Position numbers and translations under genes: made by a program. Positions 1-7,137 of a stretch of DNA of 7,252 nt are shown piece after piece (within the stretch, counting starts at the first letter, position 1; each line of letters starts with the position of its first letter). The notes under the pieces were generated by a model. The model saw only the letters and a list, made by a program, of their open reading frames with translations, did not search any database and was not told where the DNA came from. The stretch covers positions 1 through 7,252 of the forward strand of contig JAASSE010000047.1 in the NCBI GenBank assembly GCA_021768055.1, in the 5' to 3' direction. This stretch comes from Gammaproteobacteria bacterium (GTDB lineage Bacteria > Pseudomonadota > Gammaproteobacteria > SZUA-229).

Positions 1-186
1 CGCGCGGTAAGCCTTGTTAAAAGCTTCCTGGGCAACATCCTGCACATCGGCAGGATTTCGTCCAAAGCGGGCGATCAACTTGGCAATGCGTACCTGGTAC
101 TTCTGTACCAGCAAATCAAATGCCTTGCTGTCACCTTTTTGTACGCGCTCAACCAGCGCTTGATCAGCATCTTTTTCAGTGCCCAT
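1..186 (-). CDS. rpoE: RNA polymerase sigma factor RpoE (sigma-E/sigma-24), N-terminal part, cut by window edge
   Basis: This is the extracytoplasmic-function sigma factor that directs RNA polymerase to envelope-stress genes; in the family it is held inactive by the inner-membrane anti-sigma factor RseA. The 62 visible codons contain the region-2 start: DQALVERVQKGDSKAFDLLV followed by QKYQVRIAKLIARF and VQDVAQEAFNKAYRA, closely matching the E. coli RpoE N-terminus. The rest (end of region 2, linker, region 4) and any rseABC genes lie beyond position 1. I chose the ATG at 186-184 because GGAGGA at 201-196 stands 9 nt upstream. An in-frame ATG at 195-193 directly abuts that Shine-Dalgarno and so is less likely; it would add MAW. 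The divergent nadB neighbour is the classical gammaproteobacterial context and supports the identity. No defect is visible in the part seen. Confidence 0.93.
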   Translation of the reverse strand, partial: MGTEKDADQALVERVQKGDSKAFDLLVQKYQVRIAKLIARFGRNPADVQDVAQEAFNKAYRA

Positions 187-195
187 CCAGGCCAT

Positions 196-201
196 TCCTC
201 C
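196..201 (-). promoter_or_regulatory. Ribosome binding site of rpoE
   Basis: Read on the minus strand the sequence is GGAGGA, a strong Shine-Dalgarno, ending 9 nt before the ATG at 186-184. It decides between two in-frame ATG codons, because the other one (195-193) would leave no spacer. Confidence 0.75.
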
Positions 202-225
202 AGTGACAGTCCGTTGCCTGATGTG

Positions 226-252
226 TGTGACAAGTAATTCCAGTTATAGTTC
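226..252 (-). promoter_or_regulatory. Putative sigma-E-type promoter for rpoE (autoregulation)
   Basis: On the minus strand, GAACTA (252-247) is followed after exactly 16 nt by TCACA (230-226). The family consensus is GAACTT, 16-17 nt, then TCTGA or TCAAA, so the -35 matches at 5 of 6 positions and the -10 partly. Transcription would start near 219-220, giving a leader of about 33 nt that keeps the GGAGGA ribosome site. Autoactivation of rpoE by its own product is established in E. coli; its operation here is inferred from motif and position only. Confidence 0.5.
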
Positions 253-256
253 AGGT

Positions 257-271
257 ACCCTCTGCGAGGGT
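257..271. repeat. Short perfect inverted repeat in the rpoE-nadB control region
   Basis: ACCCTC, three bases (TGC), then GAGGGT form a perfect 6-bp-arm palindrome. It lies just upstream of the putative sigma-E -35 element and downstream of the TATAAT-like element on the rpoE side. It could be a regulator's operator or a small hairpin in a longer rpoE leader. No T-run follows on either strand, so it does not look like an intrinsic terminator. I do not recognise it as the site of a known NAD regulator. Confidence 0.4.
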
Positions 272-282
272 GCAATCCGCCG

Positions 283-311
283 ATTATACAAGTACAATCA
301 AGGTATTACAG
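283..311 (-). promoter_or_regulatory. Possible housekeeping (sigma-70) promoter towards rpoE
   Basis: On the minus strand a perfect TATAAT (288-283) has CTGTAA (311-306) 17 nt upstream, a weak -35 (3 of 6 matches to TTGACA). Transcription would start near 276 and run through the palindrome at 257-271. Multiple rpoE promoters are usual in relatives. The same AT-rich stretch also holds a plus-strand TACAAT (293-298) that could serve nadB, but without a good -35, so I see no secure nadB promoter. Confidence 0.35.
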
Positions 312-355
312 CATTGATATTGCCATTACCCGAATACTTGCCCTGATACCTGCCA

Positions 356-1996
356 ATGTCCATTTCACACCAGCATGATGTCCTGATTATCGGCAGCGGC
401 GCCGCCGGGCTCAGTCTTGCCCTGAGACTGGCCGCAAACGGATCCGTCGCGATCATCAGCAAGGGACCCATCAACAACGGCAGCACACACTTTGCCCAGG
501 GTGGTATTTCCGCCGTGCTTGCAGAAGAAGACTCGTTTGAATCTCATATCAATGACACCATGAACGCCGGCGCCGGATTATGCCAGCGCGAAGCCGTGCG
601 CTTTACTATCGAGCATGGCCCGGAGAACATTCGATGGCTAAACCAGCTGGGAGTTCCATTCAGCAAGGATATGGCTCCGAACGGTAGCCGTTTACTTCAC
701 CTGACCCGGGAAGGTGGCCACAGCTTCCGGCGTGTCGTCCACGCTGAAGACGCCACCGGGCATGCACTGTCGAACACGCTGGTTAACCATGTACGCGAAC
801 ACACCTCGATCGATGTCTATGAAGACCATATCGCCGTCGACCTGATAACTGGCGGCAAACTAGGTCTGGACCACAACCGCTGTGTCGGTGCCTATGTACT
901 GAATAAAAATACCGACCATGTTGAAACCTTCCTGGCCAAAAACATCGTGCTTGCCACCGGCGGCGCTAGCAAGGTCTACCTGTATACCACCAACCCGGAT
1001 ACCTCCACCGGTGATGGCATTGCAATGGCATGGCGCGCAGGTTGCCGTGTCGGCAATATGGAGTTCAACCAGTTCCATCCAACCTGTTTGTATCATCCTG
1101 AAGCCAAGTCATTCCTGATCTCCGAAGCCGTACGCGGTGAAGGCGGCAAGCTGCTGTTGCCAAATGGTGAACGCTTCATGGACAGGTTTGATGAGCGCGC
1201 CGAACTGGCACCACGCGACATAGTGGCGCGTGCCATCGACCACGAAATGAAACGCCTCGGCGAAGAATGCATGTTCCTGGATATCAGCCATCGTTCCGAT
1301 GCATTTATCGCATCGCATTTTCCGACCATTCATGCACGCTGCCTGGAGCTCGGCATTGATATGACCAAGGAACCGATCCCGGTGGTACCGGCAGCACACT
1401 ATACCTGTGGTGGCATACTCACTGACCTTGAAGGCCATACCGATATCGAGTGCCTGTATGCAATCGGCGAAACCGCTTTCACGCACCTGCATGGCGCCAA
1501 TCGCATGGCCAGCAATTCCTTGCTCGAATGCCTGGTGTTCGCCGAATCTGCCAGCAAGGCAATATTGCAGAACCTGGAACAGATACCTGAACCGGATAAA
1601 GCACCGCCGTGGGATGAAAGCCGTGTCACCGATTCGGACGAGGAAGTTGTGGTTACACATAACTGGGACGAGTTGCGGCGCTTCATGTGGGACTACGTCG
1701 GTATTGTGCGAACCAATAAACGACTTGAACGCGCGATGCGAAGAATACATTTACTGGAACACGAAATTCATGAGTACTACAGCAATTTCCGCATCAGCAG
1801 CGACCTTATCGAGTTGCGTAACCTGGCACAGGTATCCGAATTGATCGTGCGCTGCGCGATGGAACGCAAAGAAAGCCGCGGCCTGCACTTCTCGCTGGAT
1901 TATCCGAAAACGATGGATGACAGCGCCGCCAAAGACACCGTATTACAGCCCGAAAAAAGCAAAGCCGACAAGCAGCAGATCAAAGTTATTAAATGA
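356..1996 (+). CDS. nadB: L-aspartate oxidase NadB
   Basis: This FAD-dependent cytosolic enzyme oxidises L-aspartate to iminoaspartate, the first step of de novo NAD synthesis; NadA then makes quinolinate. In this family either oxygen or fumarate can reoxidise the flavin. The 546-residue protein (E. coli: 540) has the dinucleotide-binding GSGAAG at residues 13-18, the HLTREGGHS segment at 115-123, and TGGASKVY at 201-208. The residues equivalent to E. coli catalytic Glu121, His244, Arg290, His351 and Arg386 are all present as E119, H241, R287, H348 and R383. The C-terminal helical domain (about 435-515) is also conserved ([10 protein letters not shown]). A Lys-rich, poorly conserved tail follows residue 518. 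An in-frame TGA at 344-346 fixes ATG 356 as the start, although no clear Shine-Dalgarno precedes it. The gene is divergent from rpoE and overlaps the sulfurtransferase gene by 4 bp. Confidence 0.97.
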   Translation: MSISHQHDVLIIGSGAAGLSLALRLAANGSVAIISKGPINNGSTHFAQGGISAVLAEEDSFESHINDTMNAGAGLCQREAVRFTIEHGPENIRWLNQLGVPFSKDMAPNGSRLLHLTREGGHSFRRVVHAEDATGHALSNTLVNHVREHTSIDVYEDHIAVDLITGGKLGLDHNRCVGAYVLNKNTDHVETFLAKNIVLATGGASKVYLYTTNPDTSTGDGIAMAWRAGCRVGNMEFNQFHPTCLYHPEAKSFLISEAVRGEGGKLLLPNGERFMDRFDERAELAPRDIVARAIDHEMKRLGEECMFLDISHRSDAFIASHFPTIHARCLELGIDMTKEPIPVVPAAHYTCGGILTDLEGHTDIECLYAIGETAFTHLHGANRMASNSLLECLVFAESASKAILQNLEQIPEPDKAPPWDESRVTDSDEEVVVTHNWDELRRFMWDYVGIVRTNKRLERAMRRIHLLEHEIHEYYSNFRISSDLIELRNLAQVSELIVRCAMERKESRGLHFSLDYPKTMDDSAAKDTVLQPEKSKADKQQIKVIK

Positions 1997-2817
1997 CAGA
2001 ACCGGTCACATTCGATCCGGGCCTGTTTATCGAGCCGGAACAGCTCGAAGCGCTGCTGGACGATCCCACCATCGTCATCGTCGACCTGTGCAAAAAGAAG
2101 CAATACAGGCGTGGACACATTCCTGGCGCACACTTTGTTAACTACGCAGACATTATTCATGTCGACAAACCCGTGATGGGCCTGCTGCCTTCTGCGGAAA
2201 AATTTTCCAGTCTGTTATCCAGTTTTGGCGTTACTGCCGATAAACATATCATTGCCTATGATGATGAAGGCGGTGGTTGCGCAGCACGACTGGTGTGGAC
2301 CTTGCATGTTTTCGGGCATTACAAGGCTTCTATCCTCAATGGTGGACTGCATAGCTGGGCCAATGAGGGCCACCCGCTTACAACTGACATACCGGAAAGA
2401 ACACCCAGCGACTATACCCTGACGAACACCGGTAATCATGTCGTCGATCGCGCGTACGTTCTCGAGCACCTGAACAATGACAACATCGTGCTGCTCGATG
2501 CACGCGGCCTTGTTGAATACAATGGCACCAAGAAGTTCGCCGAGCGCGCCGGACATATTCCCGGTGCGCGACATTATGAATGGACAGAGGCAATGGATAA
2601 AACTCGCAACCTGCGCATGCTCCCCACCGATACCATTCAGCACAGACTCGACCAGCTCGGTATCAGCAAAGACAAGGAAGTGATCGTGTACTGCCAGTCA
2701 CACCACCGTTCCGCCTATTCGTATGCAGTATTGCGTTACCTGGGTTATGAGAATGTAAAGGGTTACCCGGGATCATGGTCGGACTGGGGCAACCAGCCAG
2801 ATACACCGGTCGAATAG
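1993..2817 (+). CDS. Two-domain rhodanese-type sulfurtransferase (RhdA-like)
   Basis: The enzyme moves sulfane sulfur from a donor such as thiosulfate, through a cysteine persulfide, to a thiophilic acceptor; the physiological donor and acceptor are unknown. The 274 residues form two rhodanese domains. Domain 1 (about 13-127) has [11 protein letters not shown] but Asp90 in YDDEGGG instead of a catalytic cysteine, as expected for the inactive half. Domain 2 (about 152-268) has [17 protein letters not shown] and the active loop CQSHHRS with Cys234. That loop resembles CQTHHR of Azotobacter vinelandii RhdA rather than the CRKGVT of animal rhodanese or the CGSGVT of mercaptopyruvate sulfurtransferases. 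No signal peptide is seen, so it should be cytosolic. Its ATG overlaps the nadB stop (ATGA), which implies translational coupling and cotranscription. I give no symbol because several similar paralogues exist in this family. Confidence 0.92.
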   Translation: MTEPVTFDPGLFIEPEQLEALLDDPTIVIVDLCKKKQYRRGHIPGAHFVNYADIIHVDKPVMGLLPSAEKFSSLLSSFGVTADKHIIAYDDEGGGCAARLVWTLHVFGHYKASILNGGLHSWANEGHPLTTDIPERTPSDYTLTNTGNHVVDRAYVLEHLNNDNIVLLDARGLVEYNGTKKFAERAGHIPGARHYEWTEAMDKTRNLRMLPTDTIQHRLDQLGISKDKEVIVYCQSHHRSAYSYAVLRYLGYENVKGYPGSWSDWGNQPDTPVE

Positions 2818-2819
2818 AA

Positions 2820-5800
2820 TCAGCCGGTCGCCAGTATCCTGTCGATGCGCTTTTGCATTACGGCATAATAAACCACGGGAATTACCAGCAGCGTTAATAT
2901 TGTTGAAACCAGGATTCCCGAAATCAGCGACACTGCCAGTCCTGAAAAGATCGGGTCATCGAGAATAAAAAATGCGCCCGCCATTGCGGCGACACCGGTC
3001 AGAATAATCGGCTTGGCGCGTACTGCCGCGGAACGTATCACCGCCTGTTCGAATGAAACCCCGGCACGCAGCTCCTGGTTTATGAAATCCACCAGCAGGA
3101 TGGAATTGCGAACGATGATCCCGGCCAGTGCGATCATGCCGATCATCGAGGTTGCGGTGAACTGCTTGTCAGCAATAGCATGGCCCGGGAGAATACCGAT
3201 GATCGTCAGCGGTATCGGCGCCATGATAATCAGCGGGACAACATAGGACTTGAACTGCGCGACCACGAGCAGGTAAATCAACAGCAGGCCGACCGAGTAG
3301 GCAATACCCATATCGCGGAAAGTTTCATAAGTAATTTGCCACTCGCCGTCCCATTTGAAACTGTATTCATACGGATTTTGCGGCGTGTTAACAAAATACT
3401 GCGGCATGCCGATCGCCTGTTCTGCCTTTGTCGCAATATCGAACAGCCCGTACAGGGGACTGTCGGTCTCGCCCGCCATGTCGCCAGTGACGTAAACCAC
3501 GGGTAGCAGGTTCTTATGATAAATGCTGCGTTCCCGCTTGCCTGAGCGCAACGTTACAACTTCAGACAACGGCACCAACGAACCGCTTTGCGAACGCAGC
3601 TCAAGCGACAGTACCTGTTCAATATCCGCCTTGTCCGCTTCCGTATACTCGACTCGAACGGGAACCGCATATTTCGCATCATCCAGGTGCATGTAGGTAA
3701 CATCTTCACTATCCAGTACCGTTGCCAGCGCATCGGTTATCTTTTGCTGCGAGAGACCCAGCAATGCCGCACGACTGCGGTCAATTTCAACGAGTATTTT
3801 CCTTGAAGGCACTTCAACGGAGTCATCGATATCAACTATGTCTGCCGTGCCTTTGAATACCTCGACAAGGCGCTTTGCCTTGTCGATCTGACCTTCATAA
3901 TTTCCGCCGTAAACTTCCGCCACCAGCGGCGCCATGACCGGCGGGCCGGGCGGTACTTCCACGATCCTGGCATTACCCTGGTAACGTTCAGCGATTGACT
4001 GCACAGGCTCTCGTACTGCTAACGCAATCTCGTGGCTCTTGCGGTCACGGTGCTTTTTGTCGACAAGATTGACCTGGATATCGCCAAGGTGATCGTCTTC
4101 GCGCAGGTAATACTGTCGCACCAGCCCGTTAAAGCTGATCGGCGCTGACGTGCCTGAATAAACCTGGTAGTCAACGACTTCGGGTACGGTTGCAAGGTAC
4201 TGGCCGATCTCCTGCAATACGCGCGTTGTCTGCTCAAGGCTGGTGCCTTCTGGCATGTCGAGCACAACCTGGAACTCCGACTTGTTATCGAACGGCAGCA
4301 TTTTCAGGATGACCATACGCCCGGCGATCAGCAGCAGTGACAATGTAATCAATAGCAAGATTGCAGCGAGCAGCCAGCGTCGATTGACGACACCGCTGCG
4401 GCCCGACAGGAACGGCTTGAACACGCCGGAAGCGAACCTGAACAGCCTGTTGTCATCTTCACTTTCATGCTGTGAAGCCTGTGTTTCATGTTCGTGTGCA
4501 ACACCGCTCAGCATGCTGTTGGTCAGCCAGGGGGTGAATACGAATGCAACGGCGAGTGAGATAATCATGCCAAGCGATGCATTGATCGGGATCGGGCTCA
4601 TGTACGGTCCCATCAGTCCGGTGACGAAAGCCATCGGCAGCAAGGCGGCGATAACCGTCAGTGTTGCAAGAATGGTCGGGCCGCCGACTTCATCCACGGC
4701 CGCGGGTATGGCATCGAGCAGGTTTTTAGCACCCATGGTGAGATGGCGGTGAATGTTTTCAACCACAACGATTGCATCATCGACAAGAATACCGATGGAA
4801 AATATCAACGCGAATAATGAAACGCGGTTCAGAGTGAAACCCCAGGCCCAGGATGCAAACAGTGTCATTGCAAGCGTAACAACGATAGCGGCACCAACAA
4901 TAATCGCTTCACGCCAGCCAAGCGCCAATAATACCAGCAGCACCACCGACGCCGTGGCGAACACGAGCTTGTTGATCAGTTTCTTTGCTTTCGAATCGGC
5001 TGTTTCACCATAGTTTCGGGTGATGCTGACATTGATGTTGTCCGGAATATAAATGCCGCGAAGCTGTTCAAACCGCGTTATCACCCGCTGGGCAATTTCG
5101 ACCGCATTGGTTCCGGCCTGCTTGGCAATTGAAATCGTAACCGCTGGCCGTTCATGCACCTGTTCAGCTGAAGAATTATTGATCCCCTGGCCATAATGCA
5201 CGTATTGCGACGGCTGTACGGGTCCATCGATTATGGTCGCGACATCGCTTAAATAAACCGGTCGTCCATCATGAACTGCGACCACAAGCTCAGCAACATC
5301 TTCGGCTGTACAGAAAAATGTCCCGGCTTTGACAAGGATTTCATTATTATCCGCGGTGAAATCCAGCGGGTTTTGTACCTGGTTGCCCGTTTGCAAGGCG
5401 TATCGAAGGCTGTCGATGTCAATTTGATAAGCAGACATGGCTTGTGGGTCGAGTAGTACACGAACTGCGCGCGGTGTGTCCCCGACTGTGGATATATCAC
5501 GCGTACCCTTGACGCGTTTCAACTCGGCCTCAATGGAATGCGCTATCTGCCCCAGTTCATACATGCCGACATCGTCGTCGTCCGACCACAATGTTGCCGT
5601 CACGATCGGCACGTCATCGATACCCTTCGGCTTGATCAGAGGTTGTGCAACACCAAGGTTCGGCGGAAACCAGTCGCTGTTGAGATAAATCTTGTTATAC
5701 AGGCGAACGATGGCCGCGGTCCGGTCTTCCCCCACCTCGAACTGAACAGTCAGGATGGCAAGGCCCGGTTTTGACGTGGAGTAAACATGCTTGACGCCTT

Positions 5801-6053
5801 CAATTTCAGAAAGTACCTGTTCGGCCGGCCCTGCAATCAGGCTTTCAACCTCGGCAGCACTGGCGCCCGGAAACGCAATAAAGACATTTGCAAAGGTAAC
5901 GTTAATCTGCGGCTCTTCTTCACGCGGAGTGATTAAAACCGCGAACACGCCCAGCAAAAAACCGACCAGTGCCAGCAGCGGTGTAATTTCTGTTGTCAGG
6001 AATTGCCTGGCAATGCGCCCGGAAAACCCGACTGAAGCGGAACTGTCATCCAT
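2820..6053 (-). CDS. RND-family efflux permease (AcrB-like inner-membrane pump subunit)
   Basis: This is a proton-driven inner-membrane transporter that captures substrates from the periplasm or membrane and passes them outward via an adaptor and an outer-membrane channel. At 1077 residues it is slightly longer than AcrB (1049). It has TM1 at about 24-41, then TPREEEPQI, a large periplasmic loop to about 360, a TM2-6 bundle (about 362-515), TM7 at about 560-580, a second periplasmic loop with PPGPPVMAPL (701-710), and TM8-12 (about 915-1065). The proton-relay aspartates in TM4 are present (GILVDDAIVV, D425-D426). The AcrB Lys940 position in TM10 is Arg982 (GIIVRNSILLVDF). An acidic, His-containing cytoplasmic linker lies at about 519-535. 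The REEEPQI signature marks a subfamily of uncharacterised AcrB-like pumps, and the substrate cannot be inferred. The start lies 3 bp after the adaptor stop with no strong Shine-Dalgarno, suggesting coupling. Its stop is 2 bp from the convergent sulfurtransferase stop. Confidence 0.95.
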   Translation of the reverse strand: MDDSSASVGFSGRIARQFLTTEITPLLALVGFLLGVFAVLITPREEEPQINVTFANVFIAFPGASAAEVESLIAGPAEQVLSEIEGVKHVYSTSKPGLAILTVQFEVGEDRTAAIVRLYNKIYLNSDWFPPNLGVAQPLIKPKGIDDVPIVTATLWSDDDDVGMYELGQIAHSIEAELKRVKGTRDISTVGDTPRAVRVLLDPQAMSAYQIDIDSLRYALQTGNQVQNPLDFTADNNEILVKAGTFFCTAEDVAELVVAVHDGRPVYLSDVATIIDGPVQPSQYVHYGQGINNSSAEQVHERPAVTISIAKQAGTNAVEIAQRVITRFEQLRGIYIPDNINVSITRNYGETADSKAKKLINKLVFATASVVLLVLLALGWREAIIVGAAIVVTLAMTLFASWAWGFTLNRVSLFALIFSIGILVDDAIVVVENIHRHLTMGAKNLLDAIPAAVDEVGGPTILATLTVIAALLPMAFVTGLMGPYMSPIPINASLGMIISLAVAFVFTPWLTNSMLSGVAHEHETQASQHESEDDNRLFRFASGVFKPFLSGRSGVVNRRWLLAAILLLITLSLLLIAGRMVILKMLPFDNKSEFQVVLDMPEGTSLEQTTRVLQEIGQYLATVPEVVDYQVYSGTSAPISFNGLVRQYYLREDDHLGDIQVNLVDKKHRDRKSHEIALAVREPVQSIAERYQGNARIVEVPPGPPVMAPLVAEVYGGNYEGQIDKAKRLVEVFKGTADIVDIDDSVEVPSRKILVEIDRSRAALLGLSQQKITDALATVLDSEDVTYMHLDDAKYAVPVRVEYTEADKADIEQVLSLELRSQSGSLVPLSEVVTLRSGKRERSIYHKNLLPVVYVTGDMAGETDSPLYGLFDIATKAEQAIGMPQYFVNTPQNPYEYSFKWDGEWQITYETFRDMGIAYSVGLLLIYLLVVAQFKSYVVPLIIMAPIPLTIIGILPGHAIADKQFTATSMIGMIALAGIIVRNSILLVDFINQELRAGVSFEQAVIRSAAVRAKPIILTGVAAMAGAFFILDDPIFSGLAVSLISGILVSTILTLLVIPVVYYAVMQKRIDRILATG

Positions 6054-6056
6054 GCT

Positions 6057-6974
6057 TTAATTGGAACGCTGTTTTGAATTCTGCTGTTTCAGCAAGGCGC
6101 CGGCAGCAACGGGGTCCAGTGCAACCCGTTCGCCGCTCTGCAAACCGGAAAGCACAATGGTTTGCCCCTCTGGTAGATTTCGTCCCTTGCGGATCGCACG
6201 CATACTTACCTTGCCTTCCGGCGTTACAACGTAAACAGCAGTAATCTCTGAACGCCTAACGATCGATTCAGCGGGCACCGTCAGTACCTCGCGGCTGCCC
6301 ACTTCAAACACTGCTTTTACAAACATGCCAGGAAACAGCTTCACACTGTCACCGGTGAAATCGAGACGCACGCGGAAGGTATGGCTGGCCGGTTCTGCGT
6401 ATGGAAAAACGGTTTTACGGTTGACCGGAACAATGGTTCCGTCAGGCGCTTCAACACTGGCGGTTGCTGCCTCTCGAACTGCATTGATCATGCTTTGTGG
6501 CACATCGACGTTGACCCTGAGTTCTTCCAGCGACAGTCCACTGATAAGTTTTTTCCCCGGTTGTGCAGTTTCACCCACCTCGACGAAGCGTCCTGTCATG
6601 ATGCCCGAGTAAGGCGCCCGCACTCGCGTGTACTCGAGATTCTCCTGTGCCTGCTCCAGTCCTGCACGGGCTGAATCCAGCTTGGCACGTGCCGCCTTCA
6701 ACGATGCCTCGGCAGCGTCCATTGCTTTTTTTGATACCGCTTTTTTCTCGTAAACGTCTTTTACCCGCTGATGCTCTGCTTCCGCTTCATTGAGCCGTGC
6801 TTCCGCTTCCTTCAACGCAGCCTGGGCCTGTTTCAGTTTTGCGGCGGGATGCTTGTCATTGAGCTGAACAACAATTTCACCTTTTTCGACGTAATCATCG
6901 ACATCAAACAGTATCGCTTCCACCTGTCCGCTGATTTGCGCAGACACGGTTGTTTTCCTGACTGCTTCTATCAC
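6057..6974 (-). CDS. RND efflux periplasmic adaptor (membrane fusion protein), N-terminus missing
   Basis: The protein links the RND permease to an outer-membrane channel across the periplasm. Visible are the first lipoyl half-motif (about 11-40, SAQISGQV and [11 protein letters not shown]), a long Ala/Glu/Lys-rich coiled-coil hairpin (about 43-115), the second lipoyl half (about 115-145, [16 protein letters not shown]), the beta-barrel (about 147-225) and a membrane-proximal domain to the end. Residue numbers count from GTG 6974, which has no ribosome site and is probably not the real start. Adaptor-like coding continues upstream as PRQYRLDGV to about 6998 before an in-frame TGA at 7007-7005. 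A signal peptide plus about 10-15 mature residues are therefore absent. Neither other minus-strand frame beyond 7000 restores them, so a simple frameshift is unlikely. The missing piece resembles what is encoded on the opposite strand from 7138. The 3' end is intact and lies 3 bp from the permease start. Confidence 0.88.
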   Translation of the reverse strand: MIEAVRKTTVSAQISGQVEAILFDVDDYVEKGEIVVQLNDKHPAAKLKQAQAALKEAEARLNEAEAEHQRVKDVYEKKAVSKKAMDAAEASLKAARAKLDSARAGLEQAQENLEYTRVRAPYSGIMTGRFVEVGETAQPGKKLISGLSLEELRVNVDVPQSMINAVREAATASVEAPDGTIVPVNRKTVFPYAEPASHTFRVRLDFTGDSVKLFPGMFVKAVFEVGSREVLTVPAESIVRRSEITAVYVVTPEGKVSMRAIRKGRNLPEGQTIVLSGLQSGERVALDPVAAGALLKQQNSKQRSN

Positions 6975-6997
6975 ACCGTCAAGACGGTACTGGCGCG

Positions 6998-7002
6998 GCG
7001 AT
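6998..7002. other. Probable inverted junction (breakpoint) between opposite-strand genes
   Basis: To the left, adaptor coding runs on the minus strand and loses homology at codons CGC-CCG (about 6998, reading PRQYR downstream). To the right, from about 7002, a coherent plus-strand reading frame begins in mid-gene. Both genes are truncated at the same place and face each other head to head, which is the signature of a join between two inverted segments. The exact base is uncertain because GCGCGGCG (6993-7000) may be shared by both partners as microhomology. Whether it is biological or an amplification/assembly artefact cannot be told from the sequence. Confidence 0.6.
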
Positions 7003-7118
7003 GGTCACCGGAAGTGGCAGATGGCTTTATCAAGGAATCGACCCACCTTGCTATGGATGACATCAAGGATTCGATTGCAGAATTGAAGTATTATCGCGAG
7101 AAGATGTTATCGATATAA
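7002..7118 (+). pseudogene. 3' fragment of an unidentified gene, 5' end lost at the junction
   Basis: The 38 codons before TAA 7116-7118 read as a plausible protein C-terminus, beginning [13 protein letters not shown] and ending [14 protein letters not shown]. They are charged and helix-forming, with no membrane segment. The frame stays open to the left only because it runs antisense through the adaptor gene; there the translation is Phe/Cys-rich and does not look like protein. No start with a ribosome site is visible, although ATG 7053 would give a 21-residue peptide. I do not recognise the family. A local regulator gene preceding an adaptor-permease operon (TetR-type, for example) would fit the position, but no motif here proves it. 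The next gene starts 19 bp after the stop, so the two are probably cotranscribed. Confidence 0.5.
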
Positions 7119-7127
7119 GTCTGCACC

Positions 7128-7130
7128 AGG
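7128..7130 (+). promoter_or_regulatory. Weak ribosome binding site for the gene starting at 7138
   Basis: AGG (within CACCAGG) lies 7 nt before ATG 7138-7140 and 10 nt before the next in-frame ATG at 7141-7143. Either start is possible, and the difference is a single Met. Confidence 0.4.
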
Positions 7131-7137
7131 TTCTCAC

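Noticed and set aside
193..195. The upstream ATG as the rpoE start
   Set aside because: The GGAGGA Shine-Dalgarno ends immediately before it, leaving no spacer, whereas the ATG at 186-184 has a 9-nt spacer.
314..319. TTGATA as a nadB -35 element
   Set aside because: No TATAAT-like hexamer occurs 16-18 nt downstream before the nadB ATG.
1109..1750. A 213-codon open frame on the minus strand
   Set aside because: It lies wholly antisense to nadB, whose every catalytic motif is conserved; its translation is Cys/His/Phe-rich with no recognisable domain.
2805..2828. ACCGG...CCGGT inverted repeat as a bidirectional terminator between the convergent genes
   Set aside because: The arms are only 5 bp with a 14-nt loop and no T-run follows on either strand.
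4243..4752. A 169-codon open frame on the plus strand
   Set aside because: It is antisense to the RND permease transmembrane region; the Ser/Ala/Thr-rich translation is the usual shadow of membrane-protein coding.
7005..7007. In-frame TGA (minus strand) just upstream of the adaptor, as a simple nonsense mutation
   Set aside because: Beyond the TGA the minus-strand frame does not resume adaptor or signal-peptide sequence, and the other two minus frames do not either. The plus strand reads as a protein there, so the stop is foreign sequence past a junction.
6771..7118. A 115-codon plus-strand open frame as one intact gene
   Set aside because: Its first two thirds are antisense to the conserved coiled-coil and lipoyl coding of the adaptor and give Phe/Cys-rich, unprotein-like sequence; only the part after about 7002 looks real.
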